DNA from: an uncultured bacterium
GTDB lineage: Bacteria; Krumholzibacteriota; Krumholzibacteriia; LZORAL124-64-63
Length of the DNA: 64,000 nucleotides
Direction: 5' to 3'
NCBI GenBank assembly: GCA_937864225.1
Contig: CALMJK010000002.1
Coordinates: forward strand, 235,635-299,634
A program made the translations under genes and the position numbers. Under the pieces are notes generated by a model. It was not told the origin of the DNA, searched no databases, and was given only the letters and a program-made list of their open reading frames with translations. Position 1 is the stretch's first letter. Each line of letters opens with the position of its first letter. Shown one piece after another: positions 12,072 to 23,976 of the stretch.

Positions 12072-13097
12072 CTAACGGCCGCCGTAGCGTCGCGCCATCT
12101 CGTCCAGGCTCACGACGGGCACGCCGCCGGCCTGACCGGCCTGGCCGAAGGCGACCATGCGCTCGCGCACGACGTCCACCATGGCGGCGCGCGCCGGCTT
12201 GAGGTAGTCGCGGGGGTCGAAGGCGCCCGGGTTCTCGTGCAGGACCTTGCGGATGGCGCCGGTCATGGCGAGCCGATTGTCGGTGTCGACGTTGATCTTG
12301 CGCACGCCGTGCTGGATGCCGCGGCGGATCTCCGCCAGCGGCACGCCGTACGTCTCGGGCATCTTGCCCCCGAAGCGGTTGATGATCGCCACCAACTCCT
12401 CCGGCACCGAGGAGCTGCCGTGCATGACGAGGTGCGTGTCGGGCAGACGGCGATGGATGTCCTCGATGACATCCATGCGCAGCACGTCGCCGGTCGGCTT
12501 GCGCTTGAACTTGTAGGCGCCGTGGCTGGTGCCGATCGCCACCGCGAGCGCGTCGCAGCCGGTGTCGGCCACGAACTGCCCGGCCTGGGCGGGATCGGTG
12601 AGGTGGGCCAGCGCCGCCTCCGCGCTCAGGCCCGCGCCGTGGCCGTCCTCGATGCCGCCCAGGCAGCCCAGTTCGGCCTCGACGGTCACCCCCTTGGCGT
12701 GCGCGGCCTTCACGACCTCGCGGGTGACCCGCACGTTGTACTCGTAGGATGAGGGCGTCTTGCCGTCCTCGGTCAGGCTGCCGTCCATCATGACCGAGGT
12801 GAAGCCCTGCGCGACGGCCGAGAGACAGGTGGCCGGACTGTTGCCGTGATCCTGGTGCATCGCGATCGGGATGCGCGGATTGAGCTCCGCCGCCGCGAGC
12901 ATGAGGTGGCGCAGGTAGGCGTCGTTGGTGTAGGAGCGGGCTCCGCGCGAGGCCTGCACGATGACCGGCGATTCGGTCTCGGCGGCGGCCTGCATGATGG
13001 CCTGGATCTGCTCCATGTTGTTGACGTTGAAGGCACCCACGCCGTAGCCGTGCTCGGCGGCGTGATCCAGCAGAACGCGCATCGGCACCAGCGGCAT
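12072..13097 (-). CDS. fba: Class II fructose-bisphosphate aldolase
   Basis: Zinc-dependent aldolase interconverting fructose-1,6-bisphosphate with dihydroxyacetone phosphate and glyceraldehyde-3-phosphate. The 341-residue protein carries [10 protein letters not shown] near residue 22, the Zn/substrate segment HQDHGN, the EAELG motif, GTSHGAYK and [12 protein letters not shown] with the second zinc His, and the phosphate-binding NVDTDNRLA. Length and motifs fit the class IIB (Calvin-cycle-like) subtype. The ATG at 13097 has AAGGGG upstream; the longer open frame to 13175 encodes no conserved sequence. It precedes kbl by 39 bp on the same strand. Confidence 0.95.
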   Translation of the reverse strand: MPLVPMRVLLDHAAEHGYGVGAFNVNNMEQIQAIMQAAAETESPVIVQASRGARSYTNDAYLRHLMLAAAELNPRIPIAMHQDHGNSPATCLSAVAQGFTSVMMDGSLTEDGKTPSSYEYNVRVTREVVKAAHAKGVTVEAELGCLGGIEDGHGAGLSAEAALAHLTDPAQAGQFVADTGCDALAVAIGTSHGAYKFKRKPTGDVLRMDVIEDIHRRLPDTHLVMHGSSSVPEELVAIINRFGGKMPETYGVPLAEIRRGIQHGVRKINVDTDNRLAMTGAIRKVLHENPGAFDPRDYLKPARAAMVDVVRERMVAFGQAGQAGGVPVVSLDEMARRYGGR

Positions 13098-13145
13098 CGT
13101 CGACCCCTTCGCCAGCGGTTGATGGGCCGGAGCGCGCGCTCCGAC

Positions 13146-13169
13146 CCGGCCGCGCGCCCGCGCGGCCGG
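13146..13169 (-). terminator. GC-rich hairpin after photolyase gene
   Basis: Perfect 10-bp stem (13146-13155 with 13160-13169) and a 4-nt loop, between the photolyase stop and the fba start. No T-tract follows on the minus strand, so it is either a weak terminator or simply GC-rich self-complementarity. Confidence 0.35.
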
Positions 13170-13233
13170 CTCCAAGCTAAGTCACGCGCGAGGGAAGTTC
13201 AACGTGAGGCGACGGCGCGCCCGCCGGCCGTCC

Positions 13234-14682
13234 TCAGCTCCGCTTGAGCTCGCGCAGGGCCCGCAGCGCGCGCTGCCGCGCCGCGGCGTGGTCGACGAGC
13301 GGGCGCGGATAGTCGCGGCCCGGCCGCACGCCGCCCTCGGCGAGCACGCCGGCCGGCGCCGCGTGCGGCCTTTGGATCCAGGCGGCGGGCAGGTCCGCCA
13401 GTTCTGGCACCCAGCGCCGCACGTAGGCTCCGTCGGGATCGAACTTCGCCCCTTGCAGCGCGGGGTTGAAGACGCGGAAGAAGGGCGCCGCGTCGGCGCC
13501 GCAGCCGGCGGTCCACTGCCAGCCGAGGGTGTTGTTGGCCAGGTCCGCGTCCACCAGCGTGTCCCAAAACCACCGCGCCCCCGCCTGCCAAGGCAGCAGC
13601 AGGTCCTTGACCAGATACGACGCCACGACCATCCGCGCGCGGTTGTGCATCCAGCCGGTGCGCCAGAGCTGGCGCATGCCCGCGTCCACGAGCGGGCAGC
13701 CGGTCCGCCCGCGCCTCCAAGCGCGCAACCCGGCCGCGTCGGCGCGCCACGGGAAATCGGCGAACTCGCGGCGCAGGGGCGCGGCGGCCGTGTGCGGGAA
13801 GTGCCACAGCAGGTGGTGCGCGAACTCGCGCCAACCGAGCTGGCGCAGGAGCGCCTCGGCCCCGCGCGCGGCCGGCGCGCTGCGGGCCCGCTGCGCTCGC
13901 GCGTGCACGGCCCGCCACGCCTGTCGCGGCGAGATCTCGCCGAAATGCAGATGGGGCGACAGGCGCGACGTGCCGTCGCGGTCGGGGCGGTCGCGCTCGC
14001 GCGGATAGCCCGGCAGCGAACCGGCGAGGAAGTCGCGCAGTCGTGCCGCGGCCGCCGCCTCGCCCGGCGTCCACGCGGCCGCCAGGCCGCCGGCCCAGTC
14101 AGGGCGGGGCAGCAGCCCGAGCTCGGCGAGCGCGAGCGAGTCGGGCCACGCCGCCGCCGGCGGCAAGCGTCGCGGCGCCGCGCGGGGGGCGGCCACGGCG
14201 CCGCTCGCCAGGCACGCCTTCCAGAACGGCGTGAAGACCTGGAACGGTCCGCCTTGGCCGGTGCGCACCTCGTCCGGCGAGCAAAGCAGCGCGCCGTCCT
14301 GCGGCAGCGCGGTCACGCCCGCCGCCGCCAGCGCGCGCGTCACGCGCTCCTGCTGCTCCCTGGCCGACGGTTCCACGCGCCGGCTCCAGGCCACGGCTCC
14401 CGCCCCCGTTTCGCGCGCGAGCCGCACCAGCTGCGCCTCGGCCGCGCCCCGGCGCAGCACGAGCCGCGAGCCGCGTTCCCGCAGCGCGCCCGCGAGCGCC
14501 GCCAAGGAGTGGTGCAGCCACCAGCGCGCCGCGCCGCCCGGCGGCCAGTCGCCCTCGCCGGCGTCGTCCAGGACGTAGACCGGCACAAGCGGTCCGCCCC
14601 GCGCCACGGCGGCGGACAGCGCCGGCTGATCCGCCAGCCGCAAGTCCAGGCGGAACCAAACGATCGTGGGCGAGGCGGCCAT
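13234..14682 (-). CDS. phrB: Deoxyribodipyrimidine photolyase (cryptochrome/photolyase family)
   Basis: Light-driven FAD enzyme that splits cyclobutane pyrimidine dimers. The 482-residue protein has the N-terminal antenna-binding domain (VWFRLDLRLADQPAL at residues 5-19) and the C-terminal FAD domain with SRLSPHLHFGEIS, WREFAHHLL, the DAGMRQLW region and RARMVVASYLVKDL, WQWTAG and RRWVPEL. Residues typical of class I CPD photolyases are present. The ATG at 14682 faces the znu regulator divergently across 138 bp, so regulatory sites for both may lie in that gap. A cryptochrome role cannot be excluded from sequence. Confidence 0.94.
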   Translation of the reverse strand: MAASPTIVWFRLDLRLADQPALSAAVARGGPLVPVYVLDDAGEGDWPPGGAARWWLHHSLAALAGALRERGSRLVLRRGAAEAQLVRLARETGAGAVAWSRRVEPSAREQQERVTRALAAAGVTALPQDGALLCSPDEVRTGQGGPFQVFTPFWKACLASGAVAAPRAAPRRLPPAAAWPDSLALAELGLLPRPDWAGGLAAAWTPGEAAAAARLRDFLAGSLPGYPRERDRPDRDGTSRLSPHLHFGEISPRQAWRAVHARAQRARSAPAARGAEALLRQLGWREFAHHLLWHFPHTAAAPLRREFADFPWRADAAGLRAWRRGRTGCPLVDAGMRQLWRTGWMHNRARMVVASYLVKDLLLPWQAGARWFWDTLVDADLANNTLGWQWTAGCGADAAPFFRVFNPALQGAKFDPDGAYVRRWVPELADLPAAWIQRPHAAPAGVLAEGGVRPGRDYPRPLVDHAAARQRALRALRELKRS

Positions 14683-14754
14683 GGTCCCCCTTCCGGCGCG
14701 CCGCGGCGACGCCTGACCCCGCCAGGATAGCGGATGGGGCCGCGGGGCGCCCCC

Positions 14755-14783
14755 TTGACACGGCGGTAATACGCGGTATTAAT
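14755..14783 (+). promoter_or_regulatory. Sigma70-type promoter of the zinc-uptake operon
   Basis: Consensus -35 TTGACA at 14755-14760, followed 16-17 nt later by a -10-like TATTAA/ATTAAT at 14777-14783. The predicted transcript would start near 14790, about 30 nt before the GTG of the regulator gene. The spacer and -10 contain the palindrome annotated separately. Confidence 0.75.
14767..14781. promoter_or_regulatory. Palindromic operator candidate inside the znu promoter
   Basis: TAATAC-GCG-GTATTA: perfect 6-bp inverted repeat with a 3-bp centre, AT-rich in a 70% GC background and overlapping the spacer and -10 element. The position is ideal for repression. The likeliest binder is the ribbon-helix-helix protein encoded immediately downstream (autoregulation); a Fur/Zur-type site is less likely because its dyad is longer. 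Inference from position and symmetry only. Confidence 0.6.
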
Positions 14784-14820
14784 AAGTCGTCGCCGCGGCG
14801 CGCGGCGACGGGAGGGCGCC

Positions 14821-15123
14821 GTGAAGCCACCGAAGCCCGCGATCATCTCGTTCAAGGCGGATCCGGCCCTGCTGGCGGCGATGCAGGGTCTGGCCAACCG
14901 CTCCGAGTTCATCCGCTCGGCCGTGCTCGCCGCCTTGGACGGGGCGTGCCCGCTCTGCCGCGGCACCGGCATCCTGACGTCCCCGCAGCGCGCGCACTGG
15001 GATGCGTTCGCCCGCGACCACCGCGTGCGCGAGTGCGACGACTGCCATGAACTGCACCTGGTCTGCGAACACGCGGGGGCCCCCGCCGCGCGGCGCGGGA
15101 GCGGCCATGCGCGCCGCCGCTGA
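14821..15123 (+). CDS. Ribbon-helix-helix regulator with Cys/His metal-binding tail
   Basis: A 100-residue protein. Residues 6-40 (IISFKADPALLAAM, then NRSEFIRSAVLAAL) read as a CopG/NikR-type ribbon-helix-helix DNA-binding unit. Residues 43-84 carry C43, C46, C72, C75, H76, H79, C82 and H84, which looks like a zinc-ribbon or similar metal site. It is the first gene of the znuABC operon, overlaps znuA by 17 bp and lies just behind a promoter with a palindrome, so a zinc-sensing repressor is the natural reading. I know no characterised named member. The start is GTG at 14821 with GGAGGG upstream. Confidence 0.8.
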   Translation: MKPPKPAIISFKADPALLAAMQGLANRSEFIRSAVLAALDGACPLCRGTGILTSPQRAHWDAFARDHRVRECDDCHELHLVCEHAGAPAARRGSGHARRR

Positions 15124-16066
15124 TCCGCGCGCGCAAGCCGCCCGGCGCGCGAGCCTCGGCCTGCTCGCCGCCGTCGTCGCCGCCACGGCGACCGCGGCGG
15201 CCGCGCCCGGTCCGACGCCGCCCGCGCCGCGGACGGACCAACGCCTGTGCGTCTTCGCCGGCATCCTGCCGCACGCCTGGTTCCTGGAGCGTCTGGGCGG
15301 GGATCGCGTGGCGATCGAAGTGCTGGTGGGACCGGGCCAGACCCCCGAAACCTTCGAGCCGACGCCGCGCCAGATGGCGAAGCTGGGCGAGGCGGCCGCT
15401 TTGCTGCGCGCGGGCGTGCCCTTCGAGCGCTCCCTGTTGCCGCGCGTGCGGCGGGCCTTCCCCCGGCTCGAGATCGTCGACACGCTGGACGGGCTGCCGC
15501 TGCGGCCGTGGGAGGAGCCCGCGACGCCGCAATCCGACGCCGGCCACGCCCATGGCGGCGCCGACCCGCACGTTTGGCTCGACCCGTTGCGGGCGCGCGG
15601 CATCGCGCGCAATATCGCCGCCGCCCTGGCCCGCCTCGACCCGCTCCACGCCCCCGTGTACGCGTCGCGCCTGGCGACGCTGGACGCGGAGCTCGTCGCG
15701 CTCGACGAGGAACTGGCCGCGACGCTCGCTCCCTGGCGCGGACGCGCCTTCTACGTCTTCCACCCCGCGTTCGGCTACCTCGCCGAGCGCTACGGCCTGC
15801 GCCAGGTCGCGATCCAGGCCGGCGGCCGCGAGCCGACCCCGCGCGAACTCGCGCGCGTGATCGACGCCGCGCGCCGCGACGGGACGCGGGTTCTCTTCGC
15901 GCAGCCGCAGTACGCCCCGCGCAGCGCGCGCCAGGCGGCCGCGTCGCTCGACGCGCAGCTGGTCGAGCTCGACGATCTGGCGCGCGATTACGACGACAAC
16001 CTGCGGCGCGTGGCCGCCGCGCTCGCGCGCGCGTTCGCCGGACCGGACCCGGAGGCGGCGCCGTGA
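15107..16066 (+). CDS. znuA: Zinc ABC transporter substrate-binding protein
   Basis: Periplasmic cluster A-I metal-binding protein that delivers zinc (or manganese) to the ZnuBC permease. The 319-residue protein has an N-terminal hydrophobic signal segment (about residues 15-33) and the expected metal-ligand histidines H56 (GILPHAWF), H155 (ADPHVWLDP) and H219 (VFHPAFGYL). A short His-rich stretch (GHAHGGADPH) lies before the second ligand, in place of the long His loop of gamma-proteobacterial ZnuA. The ATG at 15107 has GGGAG upstream and overlaps the regulator gene. Its stop overlaps znuC (GTGA). Three His ligands favour zinc, but metal preference is inferred. Confidence 0.9.
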   Translation: MRAAADPRAQAARRASLGLLAAVVAATATAAAAPGPTPPAPRTDQRLCVFAGILPHAWFLERLGGDRVAIEVLVGPGQTPETFEPTPRQMAKLGEAAALLRAGVPFERSLLPRVRRAFPRLEIVDTLDGLPLRPWEEPATPQSDAGHAHGGADPHVWLDPLRARGIARNIAAALARLDPLHAPVYASRLATLDAELVALDEELAATLAPWRGRAFYVFHPAFGYLAERYGLRQVAIQAGGREPTPRELARVIDAARRDGTRVLFAQPQYAPRSARQAAASLDAQLVELDDLARDYDDNLRRVAAALARAFAGPDPEAAP

Positions 16067-16848
16067 ACACCGTGTCCGCCGTGTCCGCCCGCGGCCTGAC
16101 CTTCGCCTTCCCGGGCGACCCTCCCGCGCTCGAGGACGTGACGTTCACCATCGCCGAGGGCGATTTCGCCAGCGTGGTCGGCCCCAACGGCGGCGGCAAG
16201 ACCACGCTGCTGCGCCTGCTGCTGGGGCTGCTGAAGCCGACGCGAGGCGAGGCGCGGCTGTTCGGGCAGCCGCCGGAGGTCGCCCGCCGGCAGGTCGGCT
16301 ACCTGGCGCAGCGCGCGCGGCTCGATCCGCATTTCCCGGTCTGCGTGCGCGACGTCGTGCTGATGGGCCGCCTCGGCCCCGGCCGCCCCGTCGGCCCGTT
16401 CGGCCGCGGGGACAAGGACGCGGCGCGGCGGGCCCTGGCGGAGGTGGGGCTGGCCGACGCGGCGCGGCGCCCGTTCGCCGCGCTCTCCGGCGGGCAGAAA
16501 CAGCGGGCGCTCATCGCGCGGGCCCTGGCGTGCGAGCCGCGGCTGTTGCTGCTGGACGAGCCCACGGCCAGTCTCGACCAGCACGTCGAGGGAGAGCTCT
16601 TCGCGCTGTTGCGCGAACTGAACCGCCGGCTCACCGTGATCATCGTCTCCCATGACCTCGGCTTCGTCTCGCGCTGGGTGCGCACCGTCGTCTGCGTGAA
16701 CCGGCGCGTGGCCGTGCACCCGACCGGCGAGGTGACGGCCGAGATCATCCGCGAGATGTACGGCGACGAGGCGCGTCTGGTGCGCCACGACCGGCACGCG
16801 ACCGACCCCGGCCACCCGTCCGCCGGCCGGCCCGGAGGGCGGCCGTGA
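16063..16848 (+). CDS. znuC: Zinc ABC transporter ATP-binding protein
   Basis: Cytoplasmic ATPase subunit powering zinc import. The 261-residue protein has Walker A GPNGGGKTT near residue 40, a Q-loop region, ABC signature LSGGQKQR, Walker B LLLLDEP and switch His in VSHD. The C-terminal extension beyond residue 215 contains several His (VRHDRHATDPGHP), which may bind metal. The GTG start at 16063 overlaps the znuA stop by 4 bp, and the stop overlaps znuB in the same way, so the three are translationally coupled. Confidence 0.93.
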   Translation: MNTVSAVSARGLTFAFPGDPPALEDVTFTIAEGDFASVVGPNGGGKTTLLRLLLGLLKPTRGEARLFGQPPEVARRQVGYLAQRARLDPHFPVCVRDVVLMGRLGPGRPVGPFGRGDKDAARRALAEVGLADAARRPFAALSGGQKQRALIARALACEPRLLLLDEPTASLDQHVEGELFALLRELNRRLTVIIVSHDLGFVSRWVRTVVCVNRRVAVHPTGEVTAEIIREMYGDEARLVRHDRHATDPGHPSAGRPGGRP

Positions 16849-17690
16849 ACGCGTTCCTGCACGATCTGGCCAGGCACGCCTTCCTGCAGCACGCTCTGCT
16901 CGCCGGACTGCTGGCGAGCGTGGCCTGCGGCGTGGTCGGCACGTACGTCGTGGCGCGGCGCATCGCCTACATCGCGGGCGCCATCTCGCATTGCGTCCTG
17001 GGCGGCATCGGCGCGGCCGGCTGGCTGAGCGCGACGGCCGGCTGGGACTGGCTGCGGCCGCTGCACGGGGCGATCCTGGCGGCGGTCGCCGCGGCGGTGG
17101 TGATCGGCGCGGTCAGCCTGCGGGCGCGGCAGAGCGAGGACACGGTGATCGGCGCGCTCTGGGCGATCGGCATGGCGTCCGGCATCGTGTTCATCGCCCG
17201 CACGCCGGGCTACCAGGAAGACCTGATCGGCTACCTGTTCGGCAACATCTTGCTGGTCGCGCCCGCCGACCTGTGGCTCGTGGCCGGCCTCGACGTCGCG
17301 GTGCTGCTGCTGGGCCTGCTCTTCTACCACCAGTTCCAGGCGGTCTGCTTCGACGAGGAGTTCGCCCGCTTGCGCGGGGTCAGGGTCGAGACGTTCTACC
17401 TGCTGCTGCTCGTCCTGACCGCGTTGACGGTCGTGCTGCTGGTGACCGTGGTCGGCATCGTGCTGGTGATCGCGCTGCTCGTGCTGCCCGCGGCGGTGGC
17501 AGGGCATTTCGCGCGCACGCTCTGGCAGATGATGGGGCTGGCCGCGCTCGCCAGCGCCGCCTTCACCACGGGCGGCCTGGCGCTCAGCTACGGACTGAAC
17601 CTGCCGTCCGGCGCGGTCATCGTGCTGCTGGCCGGCGGCGTCTACCTGGCGCTCAGCGCTCGCGGCCTCGCCCGCTGGAGGCGCAGCTGA
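16845..17690 (+). CDS. znuB: Zinc ABC transporter permease
   Basis: ABC-3 family membrane permease of the zinc importer. The 281-residue protein shows about eight to nine hydrophobic segments, the family pattern VGTYVVARRIAYIAGAISH near residue 27, and the late hydrophobic VVTVVGIVLVIALLVLPAAVA segment region (about residues 201-222). GTG start at 16845 overlaps znuC. The following aminotransferase begins 2 bp after its stop, so ribosomes may re-initiate there. Confidence 0.92.
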   Translation: MNAFLHDLARHAFLQHALLAGLLASVACGVVGTYVVARRIAYIAGAISHCVLGGIGAAGWLSATAGWDWLRPLHGAILAAVAAAVVIGAVSLRARQSEDTVIGALWAIGMASGIVFIARTPGYQEDLIGYLFGNILLVAPADLWLVAGLDVAVLLLGLLFYHQFQAVCFDEEFARLRGVRVETFYLLLLVLTALTVVLLVTVVGIVLVIALLVLPAAVAGHFARTLWQMMGLAALASAAFTTGGLALSYGLNLPSGAVIVLLAGGVYLALSARGLARWRRS

Positions 17691-17692
17691 TC

Positions 17693-18871
17693 ATGCTCTC
17701 GTCGCGCCTGCCCCCGGACTTCGCCCCCAACCGCCTGGCCGCCGCGCTCGCTGCGCGGCGGGCGGCGGGGCTGCCGCTGCTGGATCTGACCGTCACCAAC
17801 CCGACCGCCGTCGGCTTGCGTTGGCCCGCCGCCGCGTTGCGCCGCGCCTGGCGCCCGCGTGGCGCGCCGTCGGCGTACGACCCGCAGCCGCGCGGCCTGC
17901 CGGCCGCCCGCGCCGCCGTGGCGGCCTATTGCGGTCCGGGTGTGACCGCGGACATGGTTCATTTAACGCCAGGAACCAGTGATGGTTACGCCTATCTTTT
18001 CAAGCTTTTGACGAACCCGGACGACGAGATCCTGGCCCCGGCGCCGAGCTATCCGCTGCTGCCGGCGCTGGCCGATCTGGAGGCCGCGCGGCTCGTGCCC
18101 TACCCCCTGTCCTGGCGAGAGGGCCACGGCTGGCGCTGCGACCTGGCCGCCCTGGCCGCCGCCGCCGGCCCGCGCGCGCGCGCGGTCGTCGCGGTCAGCC
18201 CGCACAACCCGACCGGCGCGGTGCTGTCGCGCGAGGAGCGCGCCGCCCTGGACGACTTCTGCGCGGCGCGCGGTCTGGCGCTCATCGTGGACGAGGTGTT
18301 CCGTGACTACCCGGCGCCGGCGAACCCCGCGCCGCCGTCGGCGGCGGCCGGGGCGGATGGCCGCCCGCCCCGGGCCCTCACCTTCGCGCTCTCGGGGCTG
18401 TCCAAGGTGTGCGCCCTGCCGCAGGCGAAACTGAGTTGGATCGTCACGACGGGGCCGGCCGACGCGACGGCGCCGGCCCGGGCCGGGCTCGACTTCATCT
18501 GCGACGCGTACCTGTCGGTGAGCGCCGCGGCGCAGGAGGCGGCGCCCGCGCTGCTGGCCGCGCGCGGCGCGATCCAGGCGCGCGTGCGGGCGCGCGTCGA
18601 CGCCAACGAGTCCTGGCTCGCCGCGCGCGCGACGCGGGCCGGCGCGTGGCGGCTGCTGATGCGCGCGGGCGGCTGGTGCGCCGTGCTCGAGGTGTGGAAC
18701 GCCGAGGACGAAGAAGAGTGGTGCCTGTCGCTGCTGGCGGAGGCCGGCGTCGCCGTCCACCCCGGCTTCTTCTACGACTTTCCGCGGCGCGGCCACGTGG
18801 TCCTGAGCCTGCTGACGCCCCAGCGGATCTTCCGCGCCGGCGTGGCGCGCCTGCTCGCGCGGCTGCGCTAG
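17693..18871 (+). CDS. Class I/II pyridoxal-phosphate aminotransferase
   Basis: PLP-dependent aminotransferase of fold type I, substrate unknown. The 392-residue protein shows LTPGTSDGYAYLF, SPHNPTGAVLS, the PLP Asp in LIVDEVFRDY and the PLP lysine in LSGLSKVCALPQAKLSW. The C-terminal domain ends with HVVLSLLTP. The ATG at 17693 follows the znuB stop by 2 bp with GGAGG upstream, so it is probably expressed with the zinc operon; no functional link to zinc is evident. Between residues 205 and 225 there is a Pro/Ala-rich insertion relative to the usual family pattern. Confidence 0.85.
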   Translation: MLSSRLPPDFAPNRLAAALAARRAAGLPLLDLTVTNPTAVGLRWPAAALRRAWRPRGAPSAYDPQPRGLPAARAAVAAYCGPGVTADMVHLTPGTSDGYAYLFKLLTNPDDEILAPAPSYPLLPALADLEAARLVPYPLSWREGHGWRCDLAALAAAAGPRARAVVAVSPHNPTGAVLSREERAALDDFCAARGLALIVDEVFRDYPAPANPAPPSAAAGADGRPPRALTFALSGLSKVCALPQAKLSWIVTTGPADATAPARAGLDFICDAYLSVSAAAQEAAPALLAARGAIQARVRARVDANESWLAARATRAGAWRLLMRAGGWCAVLEVWNAEDEEEWCLSLLAEAGVAVHPGFFYDFPRRGHVVLSLLTPQRIFRAGVARLLARLR

Positions 18872-18920
18872 AGCGCCGGCGCCCGCCCGGCGTCGCGCTC
18901 GCCGTGCCCTGTCGTGGGAA

Positions 18921-18944
18921 GGGCCAGCCGCGAGCGGCTGGCCC
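18921..18944 (-). terminator. tmRNA terminator hairpin (possibly bidirectional)
   Basis: Perfect 10-bp stem (18921-18930 with 18935-18944) and CGAG-type 4-nt loop, 8 bp past the tmRNA 3' end on the minus strand and followed there by TTCCC. It also lies 50 bp after the aminotransferase stop on the plus strand, so it may end both transcripts. Confidence 0.7.
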
Positions 18945-18951
18945 TGGGATC

Positions 18952-19306
18952 TGGTGGAGGCGGCGGGAATCGAACCCGCGTCCGTAACCGGTACTCCGCC
19001 GGCGTCTACATGCTTAGCCGCGCGTTATTTCTCGCCGGTCGGCAGGTCGTGCGGCCCACCTACCTCCCGGCCAGTCCCCTTATTTTCTCGCCCGTCCCCA
19101 AGGGACCCGGTTTCGGGCCAGGCACCGGTAGACCGCGCCTCCAGAGCCGGGCCGATGCCCCCCCAGCCCGGAGACGCGCCGCCTAATTAGGCGGCGAGGG
19201 CCAACTGATCGTTGTCAGTTATTTGTTTTCCGCCGTTTTACGAGATGAGCGGGATCTCGGCATGCAGCCAACGGTCCCCCGACCACGTCGAAACCATGTC
19301 GCCCCC
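18952..19306 (-). ncRNA. ssrA: Transfer-messenger RNA (tmRNA), one-piece
   Basis: 355-nt tmRNA that rescues stalled ribosomes. The 5' end at 19306 (GGGGGCG) pairs with the 3' acceptor strand just before the encoded CCA at 18954-18952. The conserved TGGTTTCGAC block near the 5' end and the T-arm GGTTCGATTCCC near the 3' end are both present. The tag reading frame ends at TAA 19189-19187, inside a palindromic stop hairpin (GCCTAATTAGGC). Reading back from the stop gives GKQITDNDQLALAA, with a probable Gly resume codon near 19231. Its partner smpB is at 39643-40146. Confidence 0.95.
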
Positions 19307-19343
19307 ATTTCAGCGGCGTCAGGTCCCGCAGGAACCGACTCCC

Positions 19344-19373
19344 ACAATATCGCGCGCTTGCCCGCCGCGTCAA
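19344..19373 (-). promoter_or_regulatory. Probable tmRNA promoter
   Basis: On the minus strand, -35 TTGACG (19373-19368), an 18-nt spacer and -10 TATTGT (19349-19344). A start near 19337 would give a leader of about 30 nt before the mature 5' end at 19306, to be removed by RNase P. Confidence 0.5.
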
Positions 19374-19397
19374 CGCCGCACTCGCGCCGCACGAGAA

Positions 19398-19420
19398 GGG
19401 CGGGGCGAGTCGCCCCGCCC
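19398..19420 (-). terminator. gdhA terminator hairpin
   Basis: Perfect 10-bp stem (19398-19407 with 19411-19420), 3-nt loop, 32 bp after the gdhA stop; on the minus strand it is followed by TTCTCG. It lies upstream of the tmRNA promoter and would insulate the two units. Confidence 0.6.
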
Positions 19421-19451
19421 CGCCCTCCGCTTGCCGCTCGCGTCGCGACCG

Positions 19452-23950
<4,499 letters not shown>

Positions 23951-23976
23951 CAGGCCCCGCCCCCGCGTCTCGCTTG

